DNA of 64,000 nt from NCBI GenBank assembly GCA_963555705.1, contig OY743190.1, positions 20,157,491-20,221,490 on the forward strand, read 5' to 3'. The position numbers were made by a program, and so were the translations under genes. Under the pieces are notes generated by a model. That model had not been told where the DNA came from, made no database searches, and saw only the letters and a program-made list of their open reading frames with translations. This DNA comes from Ligustrum vulgare. Its lineage: Eukaryota > Streptophyta > Magnoliopsida > Lamiales > Oleaceae. Of the stretch, positions 43,528 through 56,390 are shown piece after piece. The stretch's first letter is position 1; each line of letters starts with the position of its first letter.

Positions 43528-45539
43528 TTTCATTATTTAATATTATATTATTTGACTTTCCTTTGTCATTTGTGTGGAAATAGGAGTGAAAAATAGTGAT
43601 TAGTATAAGAGTTAAGGGAAGAAGTAGTAGTCTTAGGAGATAGTTAGTACTTAGAGAGAGTGTTTTTAGAGTGATTGTCACTGTTTGATTTTTCTTGTTT
43701 TATACTGACATTTAATTTGTAGCAAATCTATATGGAGTATATTAATATTATGTTTTTGTGGGTATTTTTGACATAGTGTTAGTATCTCTGATCAATGTTG
43801 ATAATTGATATTTGTGACATTTATCTCATTTACTTTCATATGGTATTAATTGTTTTTACACTCAGCATTTGTTGAGTTGATGTACAATAAATAAGATATG
43901 GCTGCATTCAGCGGCTCATTAAATAAGTCATTTAAACTACAATATAAACTAAATAATTTCTAAAATCATTTTTAACCATACATATTTTCTTTCTCCAACA
44001 CTCTTTGAATTGACTTAATCGGATATCAGTAGCGAAAAATATGACTAAAATACGACGATTATAAAATCTAGATAAATGATGTTTCACGATTTTTGGAGCC
44101 TTTTTTTTTCCATGTGGTTGTTCATTATATTTTGTAGAGATAAAATTTTATTAGTCTCTTGATCTATTCTTTGATTTCAAAAGATCAATCTCAAGAATTT
44201 CTTATATTGAAATTCAATTCAATTATAAAACACCAAACTCAAAATCTTTTACCAATAAGATTTCAGAGTTCTGAAGTTGATGATAGGTCACTAGAGTTTT
44301 AGTTGAAGAAGAATTCTTAGAGGATTTTTAGTTGAAGAAGAATTGAAGAAGAATTCTTAGAGGATTTTTAGTTGAAGAAGAATTCTTAGAGGATATATTT
44401 TTCCTTCCTCACTATAGCTTGTGTTATTTATATTCTTACAATTATTTATTGAGTGACTGATTGATTGATTGCAACATTTTTAATTGATTACAATTCACCT
44501 AGGCGTTTCTTGGATCAAAACTTGTTATTTCACTATCCGCATCACGTTATAACAACGATATACTTTCTTAACAACTTTCCAATTAGTTCCATTCTTCGGA
44601 TCATTGATGTATAATACTTGTTGAGCTTATTAGGAGATTAATGAAATCCATCATTTTTATACCACTATGATGCAAGTATGCAAAACAATACAAGCTATGC
44701 TGTATTTCCATTTTCTTTCGAACTATTAGTCCTAAATCTACGTTTAAACACACAATTAATAAAGTAAACTTGAAGAAAACATAATTCTATTGCATCCAAC
44801 ATAACTCATTTTTTTTGGACTAGCTTTATTTTCTTAATCAGGGTTTGAGAGTTTAAAAACCACGTTCAATGGAAATACATATATCGAGTATGAACTGCCT
44901 AGCAAAAATTACCTCGGAGATTAATATATACATGCATAGCATAATATCAAAATAGCCAGCTGGGGATAAATATATATTCCAAGTTATAGAACACAAAAAT
45001 AGTGGCTTCTTTCAATATTTTTAATTCATTGACATGAAGTGTATTTGAACTAGTGTTGTAAAATGATCACCTAGGTGCGTGACGCGCGCCTCCGGCTTGT
45101 CAATTTGGCAAAAAGCGCGAAAAAAGCATCGGATACTTTTTTAATCTAAAAAGCGTGCTTAAGGGTGCCCCTAGCGCTTAGGCTTCTGATTTTATTTTAT
45201 TTTTTATTTTTTAACACATTTAAGTATGTGTAAAGTTTACATCTAGTATGTAAATCAAAAAATGTTTTTTAACGCTTACTCTTGCTTAAGTTCGAAAAAC
45301 ATAGGTCTTGTTCTCTATACTGTCTTAAGGCCATTTTCTGTTTTCATTTTTTCAAAAGAGTAAAAACACGTTCTCTTTGTCATTTTCGAAAATGCATTTT
45401 CTAAAACGATAAAAAATTACAAACAAAACCCAAAAAGCTGAAAACATTATTTTGAGTAAACCAAACATTCAAAATGCGGAAAACACATCTTTCTGCTAAG
45501 ATTTTCAATTGTTGGAAAACTTCATCAAAGCTTTTTTTT
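43528..45539. other. AT-rich interval without a gene
   Basis: No coding frame. At 44299-44393 there are three direct copies of AGTTGAAGAAGAATTCTTAG. At 45060-45200 a GC-richer patch (GACGCGCGCC, AAAGCGCG, AGCGCTTAGG) resembles a decayed small transposon but I could not define ends. Confidence 0.5.
44299..44393. repeat. Three direct copies of a 29-40 bp unit
   Basis: Each copy reads AGTTGAAGAAGAATTCTTAG followed by AGGATTTTT, with a partial extra AATTGAAGAAG in the second. Confidence 0.9.
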
Positions 45540-46619
45540 TTTTATCAACAGTCATCAATTTCCATCAGTTTTTTTTTTTATATATATATATAATGAATCG
45601 ATTTAAAAAACTTTTAATTCCATCAGTTTTGGTTTGAACGAAAATTCTCATCATCAAATGAAATTTATTGTCAATTTCAATTGTTGTGAAATTTTGTATT
45701 ATAAATAGCCATTGTCACTCTCGATTGAAACCACAAGAGAACACAGAAATCTGTCTAGCAACTTCTTGCTTCATTTCTTTCTCCTTTGCTGAAAATCTCT
45801 GAGAGATAGAGGATTGACATAGCTAGTTCGTAGGCGATTAACGTTGTGTAGCGCAAAACGACTACTGATTTTATCCTGGGAATCGAATATTGATCAAAAC
45901 CTCTTGCACCCAGATGAGGCAAATTATTCGATTTAAGGAAACCATATAAACACGTGACTTCGGTTTGGTTTCATTTTTTGATTCTCCAATATTTCCCCTG
46001 CAAACTTAAATCGAATTCCCTTCCCATTTCTTAAATTTTAGAGAATCATTTTTTCCATATCAGGTTTTGTTCCCAGTTTGTGTTTAAAATTTTCTGTCAG
46101 AAAGTTTTTTTTTTTTTTTTTCTGTGTACACTATACGTAAAATCACATGCTCTTATAATCTGTCTGTTTAATTCCAGTAAGGGTATTAAGCCAGGTTCTT
46201 TAAAAAAAAAAAAAAAAATTGGTCGACCAGAAGTTTTTTTTTCCCTCTCGGCGCCTTCTTCCAGATTTGCATAGATTTTGTATGTATAGTTACACTCTAC
46301 AGTTTTTTTTTCCAAATCGAGTCTTTATTATCATTGCATAATACTCTCTCTGCATGCTTTTCAAATCAATAGTATATAATAATTATCATAATTGTCTCTT
46401 CATTATTCTTATGATTATAACTTTTCTCATAATTGGTAAATGATTTTAATTTTTAATTCATTTTTAAATGATTATTAAGTTGTTAATTGTTTGACAAAAA
46501 AAATTATTCCCATATTTTAATCTTATGATTAATCTGTTTCGGACATATAATATAGATCTTGAATCTATTCTGATTTTACAACGTTATTATTATTATTCTA
46601 AATTATTTGTTGCTAGTTA
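45540..46619 (+). mobile_element. Probable LTR/leader of the copia element
   Basis: Non-coding. TATTATAAATAGCC at 45699-45712 is a TATA box followed by a CACAAGAGAACACAGAAATC leader-like tract. T-runs at 46106-46121 and A-runs at 46202-46217. Directly upstream of copia gag on the same strand. Neither LTR end nor a primer site could be fixed. Confidence 0.4.
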
Positions 46620-47550
46620 TAAGGTTCAATAGCGTCTCATGGAAATGACGATGTGTACAATGGAAGCAACACTGCCGATACCGTTGTACCAAATCCTGCA
46701 ATAACCGTGGTTAACCCTGGTGAGATGTCAACTGGCATTCCTCCCGTAACAGGACAATTAGTGGCGGAATTCCTCATGTTGGAGTAAACCCCACTTTGCC
46801 TATGGTTGTGGCCTCGGCAATCCAATTTGGCACAATACCTTTGCCAGTATCTAGGGCTGCAGCCTCGGTACCTTTGCCATCATTTTCGATGAATCATGCA
46901 ATTCGATTGGATAAGTTTGCGAAGATGATTTTAAGACATGACAGAACAAAATCATTTTTTATCTTACTATTTAGGGCCTTGCACGTTTCCTCATTGAGTC
47001 ACTGAGGATGCCCATGTCGTGGTTGAAAATGACACTGATATACATAGGCGTGCAACTTTGGACGCTTGGAAAAGTGCCGATTTTCTATGTTGCAACTATG
47101 TCCTCGATGCCCTACAGAATTCTCTGTATCACGTATATGTGATAAAGATGTCTGCTAAAGAGCTTTGGGAGTCCTTAGAAAATAAATACAAAACTGAGGA
47201 TGCTGGGTCTAAGAGATGTCTTTCAAGGATTTAATTATCAAGCTGCGAATTGAGAAGGAAATAAACTGGCTGAACATAAGTCAGAGAATTCTTATTCTGA
47301 GAAGGTTAATGTATTGGAACACGGCCAGAGTTCTAGTACTAATAAAAGTCAATCTTTTAAAGCCAAGCAAGGTAGCGGGAATCGAAAGGATAAAAAGCGG
47401 GCCACAAAAGGGTCTCAGTTGAAGCCTACCAATGGGGTAGGAAAGAAGCCTAAGTTCCAGTTCAATGAAAAGTACTTCAATTGTGATAAAGTTGGGCATC
47501 GATCAGCAGACTGCTATCAGCCTCTGAGGGATACCAAGCAGCATCCTTAG
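46620..47550 (+). pseudogene. Copia gag remnant
   Basis: Pieces in shifting frames: ENDTDIHRRATLDAWKSADF and MSAKELWESLENKYKTEDAGSKR are the copia gag signature. A basic stretch (AKQGSGNRKDKKRATKG) follows, and a zinc knuckle whose first cysteine is lost (FNCDKVGHRSADC). A large part of the middle of gag is deleted near 47215. Confidence 0.82.
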
Positions 47551-47556
47551 TCTAAT

Positions 47557-47982
47557 ATGGTTGGAAATGAGAGAGATCATCTCTCAGATGAAATGTCTGA
47601 CCTAAGCCTTATGGCGGTGATTAGTGGGTCTAACCCAAAGGAGTGGTGGCTGGACACTGGGGCCACTTTCCATGTCTGCTCCAATAGGAGCATGTTCACT
47701 ACTTTTGCACCAGTTACAAATGGTGAAAAGTTATTCATGGGAAACTCCGCAACGTTTGAAGTGCTTGGTAAAGGCAAGGTGATCCTGAAGATGACCTCTC
47801 GCAGAGAGCCTACTCTAACTAATTTGCTGCACGTGCCAGAGATTCTTAAGAATCTGGTCTTTGGGCCTCTTTTGAGCAAGAATGGTTTCCGCATGATCAT
47901 TGAGGCGGACAAGCTGGTGATTACCAAAATAGGAGTTTATGTTGGGAAAGACTATATGACTGATGGCCTTTGTTTAAATTAA
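47557..47982 (+). pseudogene. Copia protease region
   Basis: An open 141-codon stretch with WWLDTGATFHVCSNR, which has the D-T-G active site, then GNSATFEVLGKGKVILKM and LHVPEILKNL. In register with the gag upstream and the integrase downstream. Confidence 0.87.
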
Positions 47983-48735
47983 ATGTAATTGATGTAACCC
48001 CAACTGCTATGAATAATGAGAAAACTCCTTTTGTTTACTTGCTTGAGTTTCCTAATCTGTGGCATGGTAGATTAGGTCACATAAATTACAATGCATTACA
48101 TAGACTAAGCAAACTAAACTACTTGCCTAGGTTTCAAATTGATTCAAATCATAAATGTGAAACATGCGTTGAGGCTAAGCTTACTAAGTCTTCGTTTCAT
48201 AGTATTGAAAGAAGTACCCGGCCATTGGGACTAGTCTACAGTGATGTGTGTGACTTGAAATTTGTCCAAACACGATTTGGCAATAAGTATTTTATTACTT
48301 TTATGGATAATAGCACGATATATTGTTATGTGTACTTGCTTAAAAGCAAAGACGAAGCTATCGATAAATTCATTCTGTATAAGAATGAAGTTGAAAATCA
48401 ACTTAGCAAGAAAATGAAGGTGCTACAAAGTGATCGTGGTGGTGAATATGAATCACCATTTGGTGAATTTTTTTGCTAAACATGGAATAATTCACCAAAC
48501 TACTGCACCTATTCACCTCAGCAGAACGGAATTGTTGAGCGTAGGAATTGAACGTTAAAAGAAATGATGAACCATATGTTGATTAGTTCTGGATTACCAC
48601 AGAACATGTGGGGAGAAGCTATTCTTTTTGCGAATTACATTTTGAATAAAGTGTTAAGAAAGAATATTGATAAGTCTCCGTATGAACTTTGGACAGACCG
48701 TAACATGCCTACTGCCCCTACCATAACTGGCTAAC
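47983..48735 (+). pseudogene. Copia integrase, truncated element end
   Basis: Zinc domain HGRLGHINYNAL ... CETCVEAK, then first catalytic Asp in LVYSDVCDLKF and second in LQSDRGGEYESP. After a frameshift near 48477 the NGIVERRN-like third motif and MWGEAILFANYILNKV follow. The sequence breaks off at about 48735; reverse transcriptase and RNase H are absent, as is a 3' LTR. Confidence 0.86.
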
Positions 48736-48951
48736 AATCTGCAAAAGACTAAGAAACGAACACAATCGAACCTCAAGCACCACTGACACCGCTAATATCC
48801 ACACCAAGGGAAAAAACACCAGCAATACCCCAACCGTTCGAACACAACCGCCGCTTGACCACCCCAATCACCTGCTTCCCAAGCTAAGGAAAAACCAAAA
48901 ATTAAACCTAAAACCAAATCAGAACAACTCGAGAAAATCAAGAACCCTTAC
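48736..48951. other. Stretch between the copia break and E5
   Basis: C/A-rich on the plus strand, nothing recognised. The last five bases (CTTAC) should be the E5 target duplication, but the partner is outside the window. Confidence 0.4.
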
Positions 48952-50375
48952 TGATGCGTGTCGCGATGCACCAAAATAATAAATAAATTCCTTGTTCACT
49001 ATTACTAAGAATGTAGCAATAGAAGTAAGGGTCGATCCCACAAGGAACGGGAACTAACGTAGTGTCATGTCAATTAGAATCGTAAAGGGGGGTTTTGTTT
49101 TGAGTTGTTTGTAAATGATTTAATTAATAAAATAAAACGATTAAAATGATTGGAATAAATATCAAATGTTGACGAGTCCTAGTTCTCAGGTTCAGTTGTA
49201 TTCTATCACAATGTTATCACTTTCCAAGTAACGCGAGTTCAATTTCTTCTTTGATTTATCACCCGTAAATAGTTAATAAGCTCTAACTATTCATATTCTC
49301 CCTTAGTTGCATTTATTTAATTAGAATAAGCTCTCTAATCAAACATTAGTCATTGAATAACCTAAAACAAGCTCTTTAGATTTAAGACAACAACTATATA
49401 ATGGTTGAGAAGAATTAGGGTGAACTAGATTATCAATCACATAAGCTCGTGACAATTAACCTAAGTTGGAATTCTCTATGGAAATATTAAGTTTCCACTT
49501 GCTACTATGATTTGAACAAAAAGACGATTACGGATCCAATTATTTAAAATAGAAAATCTCAAGACAATAAATTAAATGATAAGGCCTTAATCAAATAAAG
49601 AATTGCATTGATTTAATTAAAAACGCATAAAAATCCAACAATCAAAGTCAGGAAATTGAATCTACGTTACTAGTTTGGAAAAGCAATAAACAAATTGATA
49701 TTAAATACAACTTTCCCTTCGAACTAGGTATGAAAGCTTAGCCGAGCATAGTCATGAAGAATTCCAAAATTTTTCTCTCTTGAATCACCTTCTCAAGTCG
49801 CTTAATTTCTCTTCCAAGCTCCAAGCAAGCCGCTCCTCTTTTTAACAATTTTTTTTCTCTTTTCTTGTCATGAAATTTCCTTTTTATAGTCTCAAATTCG
49901 TGCCCTAACTTTGGGCTCAAGAAATCCCAAAATTATGGAAAGATTCAAAATAAGGAAATTCTTGACGGGCAAGTTACGGCAGTGACTTTTCATTTACGGT
50001 CGTAACCCAGTTTCTGTTAATTTTCCATGTTTTGAAGTTACGGCCGTAACTTTTAGTTTAAGGCCGTAAGACAGGTTCTGCTAATTTTTGCACATTTGAA
50101 GGTTACGACCGTAACTTTTTGTTTACGGCCGTAATATGCTTTCTGCTCCTTTTTGCATAATGATATGAAAACGTTTACGGCCGTAACTTATTTGCACCCA
50201 AGGTCCTCAATCTTCAGTTTTAAGTGCATCTTGGTCCTTTTTTCTTCTTTTCTCTTCCTTTATGATCCTATACAACATAAAATACAAAATGCATTAATAA
50301 TACTCAGATACGATCAAATTATGATTAGTCCATGGTTATAAGTGCACAATTTAAGTGTTAATAAAGCACTTATCA
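48952..50375 (-). mobile_element. E5 3' LTR
   Basis: 1424 bp, TGATGCGTGTCG...GCACTTATCA. Family member of the solo LTR at 1866-3288. Confidence 0.93.
49974..50186. repeat. Palindrome cluster in E5 LTR
   Basis: Seven TTACGGCCGTAA-type sites in pairs, separated by spacers with TTCTGCT followed by TTTTTGC. That spacer is also found between the sites in the X LTRs. Confidence 0.9.
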
Positions 50376-53048
50376 AATCCCCCCACACTTAAACCATTGT
50401 TCGTCCTCGAACAAAGATTCAGATAGAAAAGAATATGACTCAAACAATAGATTACAATTTAGATACTTGAGGTTGCAGCCCACTTTTCTTTAGCAAAAAT
50501 GTTTCATTGCATGATCGGATTGTGTTAATATGTGCTAGAGATGCAACGCCCTCTATTTCCCATTCCAATCATGGCTCGTTATGGTTTATTTCCTTTCACC
50601 TCTCTTGTGCACTCACCTCCCAATCAATTATGAGTGACTACAAAGAAAATAGTTTTGCCCAATTCTGGAAGAAATCAGTTGCGTAAACCGAGTTGTTCAT
50701 GATGTGAATTCAGTTAACACAGTATCCCCAAACCACATTCATAGCACAAACCTTAGACCAAGCAATTCAAACCACTCATAATTAAATGTAATGGGGTTAA
50801 CACCCTCACAAGATATTTCTCTCTTCGCACAAAGTGTATAAGGGTTATAATTTTCGCTCAATTCACTGCATGGATAAGTCAGTACCACAGACTGCCTAAA
50901 TGTCATAACCGGAGCCAACAATAGCACAAGTGCAAAGCGAAGGTCTTTATTTGGTTGTAACGGGGCTTCAGGTCAGGTAGGATAAAAGGACATATTTAGG
51001 TTGAGTCGAGAAGGAATTTTGCAAGCTAAGTCAATTCAAAATGACATTACTTCCTTCACTCTTAATATGAACTTTATTGTTTCCCGCTACCAAACTTTAT
51101 TCACACTCGAATCTCTTCTTTTCTTTTTTTTTCACAAGTTGAGTGTTTGACATCCTCAACTACTAATTTTCATGAGTAAACTTCATTTTCATTGCTTTTT
51201 CTCTTTCGATTTTTTTTTTCGATTATAGACTGCAACTTTTTCTCTGTGTTTTTTTTTCAAATCATTACGCAGTCACCAATTGGCACAAGATAGAATTACA
51301 ATCCCCTAAATTCAGTCCATTACACAACCATCACCCAACACAAGATAACCATTTCAACTTTTTAAACTTAGACCATAGCACAATCCTCAATCAACAAAAG
51401 CTTGCGAATCCCTTCTCTATGGGTTCAAAACGAAGACAATGCAAAAGAAAAGGTATTCGTGGCTTGTATTGTGGCATCAAAGATTCAAAGAAAGGCTAAG
51501 GCTCAAAGGGGCTTCTATTTGTCCATGTAGCAAGGTAGGCTCTTTTAGAAAGTCAAATTTAGCTTAACCTATTGCCTTTGATATAATTTGCACTTAATTT
51601 AAGAAGCTACACAGTTTGCATAGAAAAACACATCCAAGTATAACCCAACCATACAGGACACACATCAAAGAATTACGAGCTCATAAGTATTAAAAACAGC
51701 TCTTAGGCTCAAAAGCTCATAAATTAGGGTTTTCATGTGTTTCTCCCATCCAATTATGAGTTATAGGTCATTTCTTGATCTTCATTCCAAATCTAAATCC
51801 ATTGGTCGAGGATAGTGGTTAAAAGTATTCAAACCATGACTACTCACAAAAGTATAATAATTTCTATTGGAATTGGGACGCTCAGGGTTATATATGACGG
51901 GGTATGTGTCTATTCCTATTTGGGTTGGCTAGGTTTGTAGACATTTGACAATTTCACTTTTCATCTTCAACCTATCAGCGCTTTTCTGGACGGGATCATC
52001 TCTATGTGCTCAATTTATATCCAATTATGCAATGATTTTTCAAAAAAAATTGAACCAAAAGTGAGGCTGCTTCCTATCAAAGTATGGTTTAAGACCTAAG
52101 TAGCATAGATAGGTAACAAAAGTAGAGAACAAGATTAAAATGGATACTGATTCAACATGAATTTAACGTTTCGACTACAAAAGGAAGGAAGATAAAGATA
52201 TTAAGCTTACAATCAATTCCCCCCCCCCCCACACTTAGACAAAACAATGTCCTCATTGAAAAATAAAGCTAAACAGTAGAAGGGGAAAAAAGAAAAAGAA
52301 ACTCCCTCGAGTCTAATGTGGCGGTGGATCGTCCCAGGGTCCCCGAAATCGTCGAATCTCCTCCCGAAGGGCTCTCTGCTCTTCCAGAATGAGTTTTTGA
52401 TCCTCTTGCATCATTCAGTTGAGTCTGGAAGGCTTGCATCATTTTCAGCATCTGCAGCTCAAAAGGGTTGGGGCAATAGAGAATCCTGTAAGAGAAATGA
52501 ATAAATTAGTGGAGTATGATAGTAACCTAAAGAAAATGTACTCGAGCAAGTAGTGCGTAATTGTCAAGGCTTAAGTCCGAGAACAATGTTGGCATGAAAA
52601 ACATAATGTACAGAAAATTTTTTTTTTTATTTATTATTATTTTTTTTATGTGTGTGTGAAAGAAATGACTAAATAAAATTAACCAAAAATGAAAATACGA
52701 AATTAAAGGGTTGAGGGGGTAAAGAAACTCCCTTCTCGGGTTGCCTCCCGATCAGGGCCTTTGTTTATTGTCGTTGGCTCGACCTATTCCTTTCTCCTTC
52801 AACCGGGATTAGGCGGATTCCCAAAGCTCCACTTCTTCTTCATATTCTACATTAAGATCTGCAAAACAGGGGGAAACTTCTCATCAGCTACTGGTAAGGT
52901 GATACAAAAGTTTTTACCTGGTTGTGATGGCCCTGGAAAATCGGTAATTATATCCACAGTGTCTTGTGGACCGTCCTTTCCACTAAGTTTGGAATTTTAC
53001 TGTACTAGAGAATCAAGCACATCAATCGAGTGAACATGGCTAGTATCA
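50376..53048 (-). other. E5 non-coding 3' region
   Basis: 2.7 kb where pol would be expected. No frame above 90 codons and none with a known motif. Both ends of the 50376-52262 part carry the same kind of motif on the minus strand: GAGGAC, then ACAATG or ACATTG, then TTTAAGTGTGGGGG or CTAAGTGTGGGGG (50376-50414 and 52219-52262). A run of 11 C marks 52219-52229. Confidence 0.7.
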
Positions 53049-53651
53049 TCAAGGTAGTTCACAAAAATCATAGATATTGAACTTAATCATTTCACCATCA
53101 AATTCCATGGTGAGTGTGCCACTACTGACATCTATCTTAGTCTTAGAAGTCTTTAAAAATGGTCTACCTAACAATATAGGGGTAGAACTGGGTGAATGAT
53201 CATCATGCATATCTAAAACATAAAAGTCTGTCGGAAACACTAGCCCACCTACTTGCACTAACACATCCTCAACCACCCCATCCGGATAAGCATTGGAACG
53301 GTCGGCTAGCTGAATGAAAACACTCGTTCCAGTCAATTTGGAAAGTTTTAGTGTGGTGTAAGTGGACCTAGGCATTATATTTATGGATGCTCCTAAGTCT
53401 ATCAGTGCATGTTCTTTTGTTTTACCACCTATTTGACAAGGTATGGTGAACATACCTGGGTCCTTGCATTTCGGAGGTAATTTCCTTTGAAATAATGCAG
53501 AGACATTTTCTCCCATCATCACCTTTTCATTCCCCTTTAATTTCCGTTTGTTGGTGCACAGCTCCTTCAAAAATTTTGCATATCGGGGTACTTGCTTAAT
53601 TGCATCCAACAGTGGAGTGTTGAATTCCACTTTTTTAAACATCTCCAGCAT
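53049..53651 (-). CDS. E5 aspartic protease
   Basis: Two hundred open codons. LLDAIKQVPRYAKFLKEL and KLPPKCKDPGMFTIPC precede the active-site segment ALIDLGASINIMP (D-L-G form). IQLADRSNAYPDGVVEDVLVQV and PILLGRPFLKTSKTKID complete the fold. It ends FNIYDFCELP, where an element with pol would continue. The frame joins gag at an A18 run (53656-53673), where the two reading frames differ, so it is not in frame with gag as sequenced. Confidence 0.88.
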   Translation of the reverse strand: MLEMFKKVEFNTPLLDAIKQVPRYAKFLKELCTNKRKLKGNEKVMMGENVSALFQRKLPPKCKDPGMFTIPCQIGGKTKEHALIDLGASINIMPRSTYTTLKLSKLTGTSVFIQLADRSNAYPDGVVEDVLVQVGGLVFPTDFYVLDMHDDHSPSSTPILLGRPFLKTSKTKIDVSSGTLTMEFDGEMIKFNIYDFCELP

Positions 53652-54209
53652 CTCCTTTTTTTTTTTTTTTTTTGCTTTCTTTGTCTGTCTTTGCTAACCT
53701 GCTAGAAAAAGGGGGAGGAGTCAATTTTGCAATTGAATTAGAGTTGGATTTTACCCGCGGGATTCGTGAAGTGGCATTCCCCTTTTCATCTTCTTTCTCT
53801 TCTTCCCCTTTTTTCTCGAAGATTTGTTTGCTTGATCCTTCAACCTCTTTTCCACTCCTTAGGGTTATGCCACTCACGTTTTTGGGGTTCACCTCGGGTT
53901 GAGATGGTAGCTTCCCTCCAGATTGTGCCTCAAGTCTGTTGATGGCAGTAGCCATTTGGCTCATCTGATTCTCCAAATTCTGAATACTAGATTTTGTATC
54001 CTGTTGAAATTGAATTGAGTTAGAAGCTAAAGTTTTAACCATGTCTTCTAGGGAGATACCTGAGTTCTGGGGCCTTTGTTGATACTGTCCCTGTGAATGA
54101 AAATTTCCTTGTTGTTGGAAATGCCCTTGAGATTTGTTGGAGGGGAAACCCGGAGGCTTGTTATTCCCATAGCTTAGATTGGGGTGATCCCTCTAGCCAG
54201 GGTTATAGG
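53635..54209 (-). pseudogene. E5 gag, C-terminal part
   Basis: Continues the gag cut by E6: a Gln/Asn-rich segment, then SIQNLENQMSQMATAINRL, GITLRSGKEVEG and a Lys/Glu-rich tail ending in a run of lysines coded by A18. One TAG (in YNPG-stop-RDHPN, near 54193) stands where related gags have tryptophan. An open 135-codon part spans 54042-53635. Confidence 0.84.
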
Positions 54210-54734
54210 TGTGACGACCCGAATTCTCGACCATTCGAGTGCCACTAAAAGTGACTCATATCATATTATCGAGACTTAAATAGTAATGTAAAATTATTCA
54301 AAAGAATAATTAGAATCCCATAATTTTATCTGTGAATAAAAATAGAACATAATTTTCTTACATAAAGTTCAACATAATTATCTCATCAATCTTAACCACT
54401 TTTGCCACTTCCATGTTGACCGCCTCGAACCTTCAATTATCTGAAAATGGTAAATATCGTGGAGTGAGATTTATAAAATCCCAGTAAGTATACCAAGCAT
54501 AAATTTTCTTTTGAAAGCATATGGATCATTTTCATCATAACATAGTATAGGATCGAAATACTCATAAACATAGGGAGACACAAGAATTTTACCGAACTTA
54601 AATGGCAAGAATTCTTATGTGTAGCGCTACTAAACTCCGGTCCCCTTAGCATAATCATAAACATATCATATGGAACCCATAACAATCTTGTGAGATTGAT
54701 TTCATAGCAATGATCCAAACATTTTCGTAAAAAC

Positions 54735-55710
54735 ATAAGGTATATCTAATTTTCATAAAAACATAAGATATACTTACATTTCATAACAACATACTTAATT
54801 TTCATAAAAACATAAGATATACTTACATTTCATAACAACATACTTAATTTTCATAAAAATATAAGATATACTTACTTGTCATAAAAACATACTTACTTTT
54901 CATAAAAACATAAGGTGTATTTACCTTTCATAAAAACATACTTACTTTTCATAAAAATATAAGATATACTTACTTGTCATAAAAACATACTTACTTTTCA
55001 TAAAAACATAAGGTGTATTTACCTTTCATAAAAACATACTTACTTTTCATAAAAACATAAGGTGTATTTACCTTTCATAAAAACATACTTACTTTTCATA
55101 AAAACATAAGATATACTTACTTGTCATAAAAACATACTTAATTTTCATAAAAACATAAGATATACTTACATTTCATAACAACATACTTAATTTTCATAAA
55201 AACATAAGATATACTTACATTTCATAACAACATACTTAATTTTCATAAAAACATAAGATATACTTACATTTCATAACAACATACTTAATTTTCATAAAAA
55301 CATAAGATATACTTACTTGTCATAAAAACGTACTTACTTTTCATAAAAACATAAGGTGTATTTACCTTTCATAAAAACATACTTACTTTTCATAAAAACA
55401 TAAGATATACTTACTTGTCATAAAAACGTACTTACTTTTCATAAAAACATAAGGTATATTTACCTTTCATAAAAACATACTTACTTTTCATAAAAACATA
55501 AGATATACTTACATTTCATAACAACATACTTAATTTTCATAAAAACATAAGATATACTTACATTTCATAACAACATACTTAATTTTCATAAAAACATAAG
55601 ATATACTTACATTTCATAACAACATACCTAATTTTCATAAAAACATAAGATATACTTACATTTCATAACAACATACTTAATTTTCATAAAAACATAAGAT
55701 ATACTTACCT
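54735..55710. repeat. 49-bp tandem array, 19 units of three types
   Basis: Types by their start: A (AGATATACTTACATTTC), B (AGGTGTATTTACCTTTC), C (AGATATACTTACTTGTC), each ending TTTTCATAAAAACATA. Reading left to right: A A C B C B B C A A A C B C B A A A A. Each unit is itself two related halves of 24-25 bp. Confidence 0.88.
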
Positions 55711-55937
55711 TTTAAAAGATTAAAATGAAGTGTAGTAGTAAATGGACCAAAACTTTCTTGACCACCTTGAATTTCTCTTACTTGTGGATTTTGTCAAGAG
55801 GTTGGAAATAAGTGTATATGTGTAGAGTTGTGTGTAAAAGAGATGGGTTTAAATAGATGTATAAAGTTGGCATATTGTAAACATAATCATTCAATTCTAT
55901 TAATTTTAACACATCCTTTTCTTAAAGTAAAGCACAA

Positions 55938-56390
55938 TTCATATACTTTTCCATATTTATACAAATAATATGCTCTTCATGATTATATATAATGGAGTAT
56001 ATAAATCATTCATATACTTTTCCATATTTATACAAATATTATGCTCTTCATGATTACATATAATGGAGTCTTATCAATCATTCATATACTTTTCCATATT
56101 TATACAAATATTATGCTCTTCATGATTATATATAATGGAGTATATAATTCATTCATATACTTTTCCATATTTATACAAATATTATGCTCTTCATGATTAC
56201 ATATAATGGAGTCTTATCAATCATTCATATACTTTTCCATATTTATACAAATATTATGCTCTTCATGATTATATATAATGGAGTATATAATTCATTCATA
56301 TACTTTTCCATATTTATACAAATATTATGCTCTTCATGATTACATATAATGGAATCTATCAACCATTTATATACTTTTCCATATTTATTA
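55938..56390. repeat. 71-72 bp tandem array, about six units
   Basis: Each unit begins TTCATATACTTTTCCATATT and contains TATGCTCTTCATGATTA. Alternating units end in GAGTATATAA or GAGTCTTATC, so the array has a two-unit higher-order period. Confidence 0.9.

Noticed and set aside
54437..54736. 99-codon frame repeated identically at 60400-60699
   Set aside because: Identity is explained by LTR duplication. The translation has no domain and ends in repeat sequence.
54735..55710. Regular short repeats resembling a CRISPR array
   Set aside because: Units are contiguous with no unique spacers, lie inside plant LTRs, and occur in both LTRs of E6.
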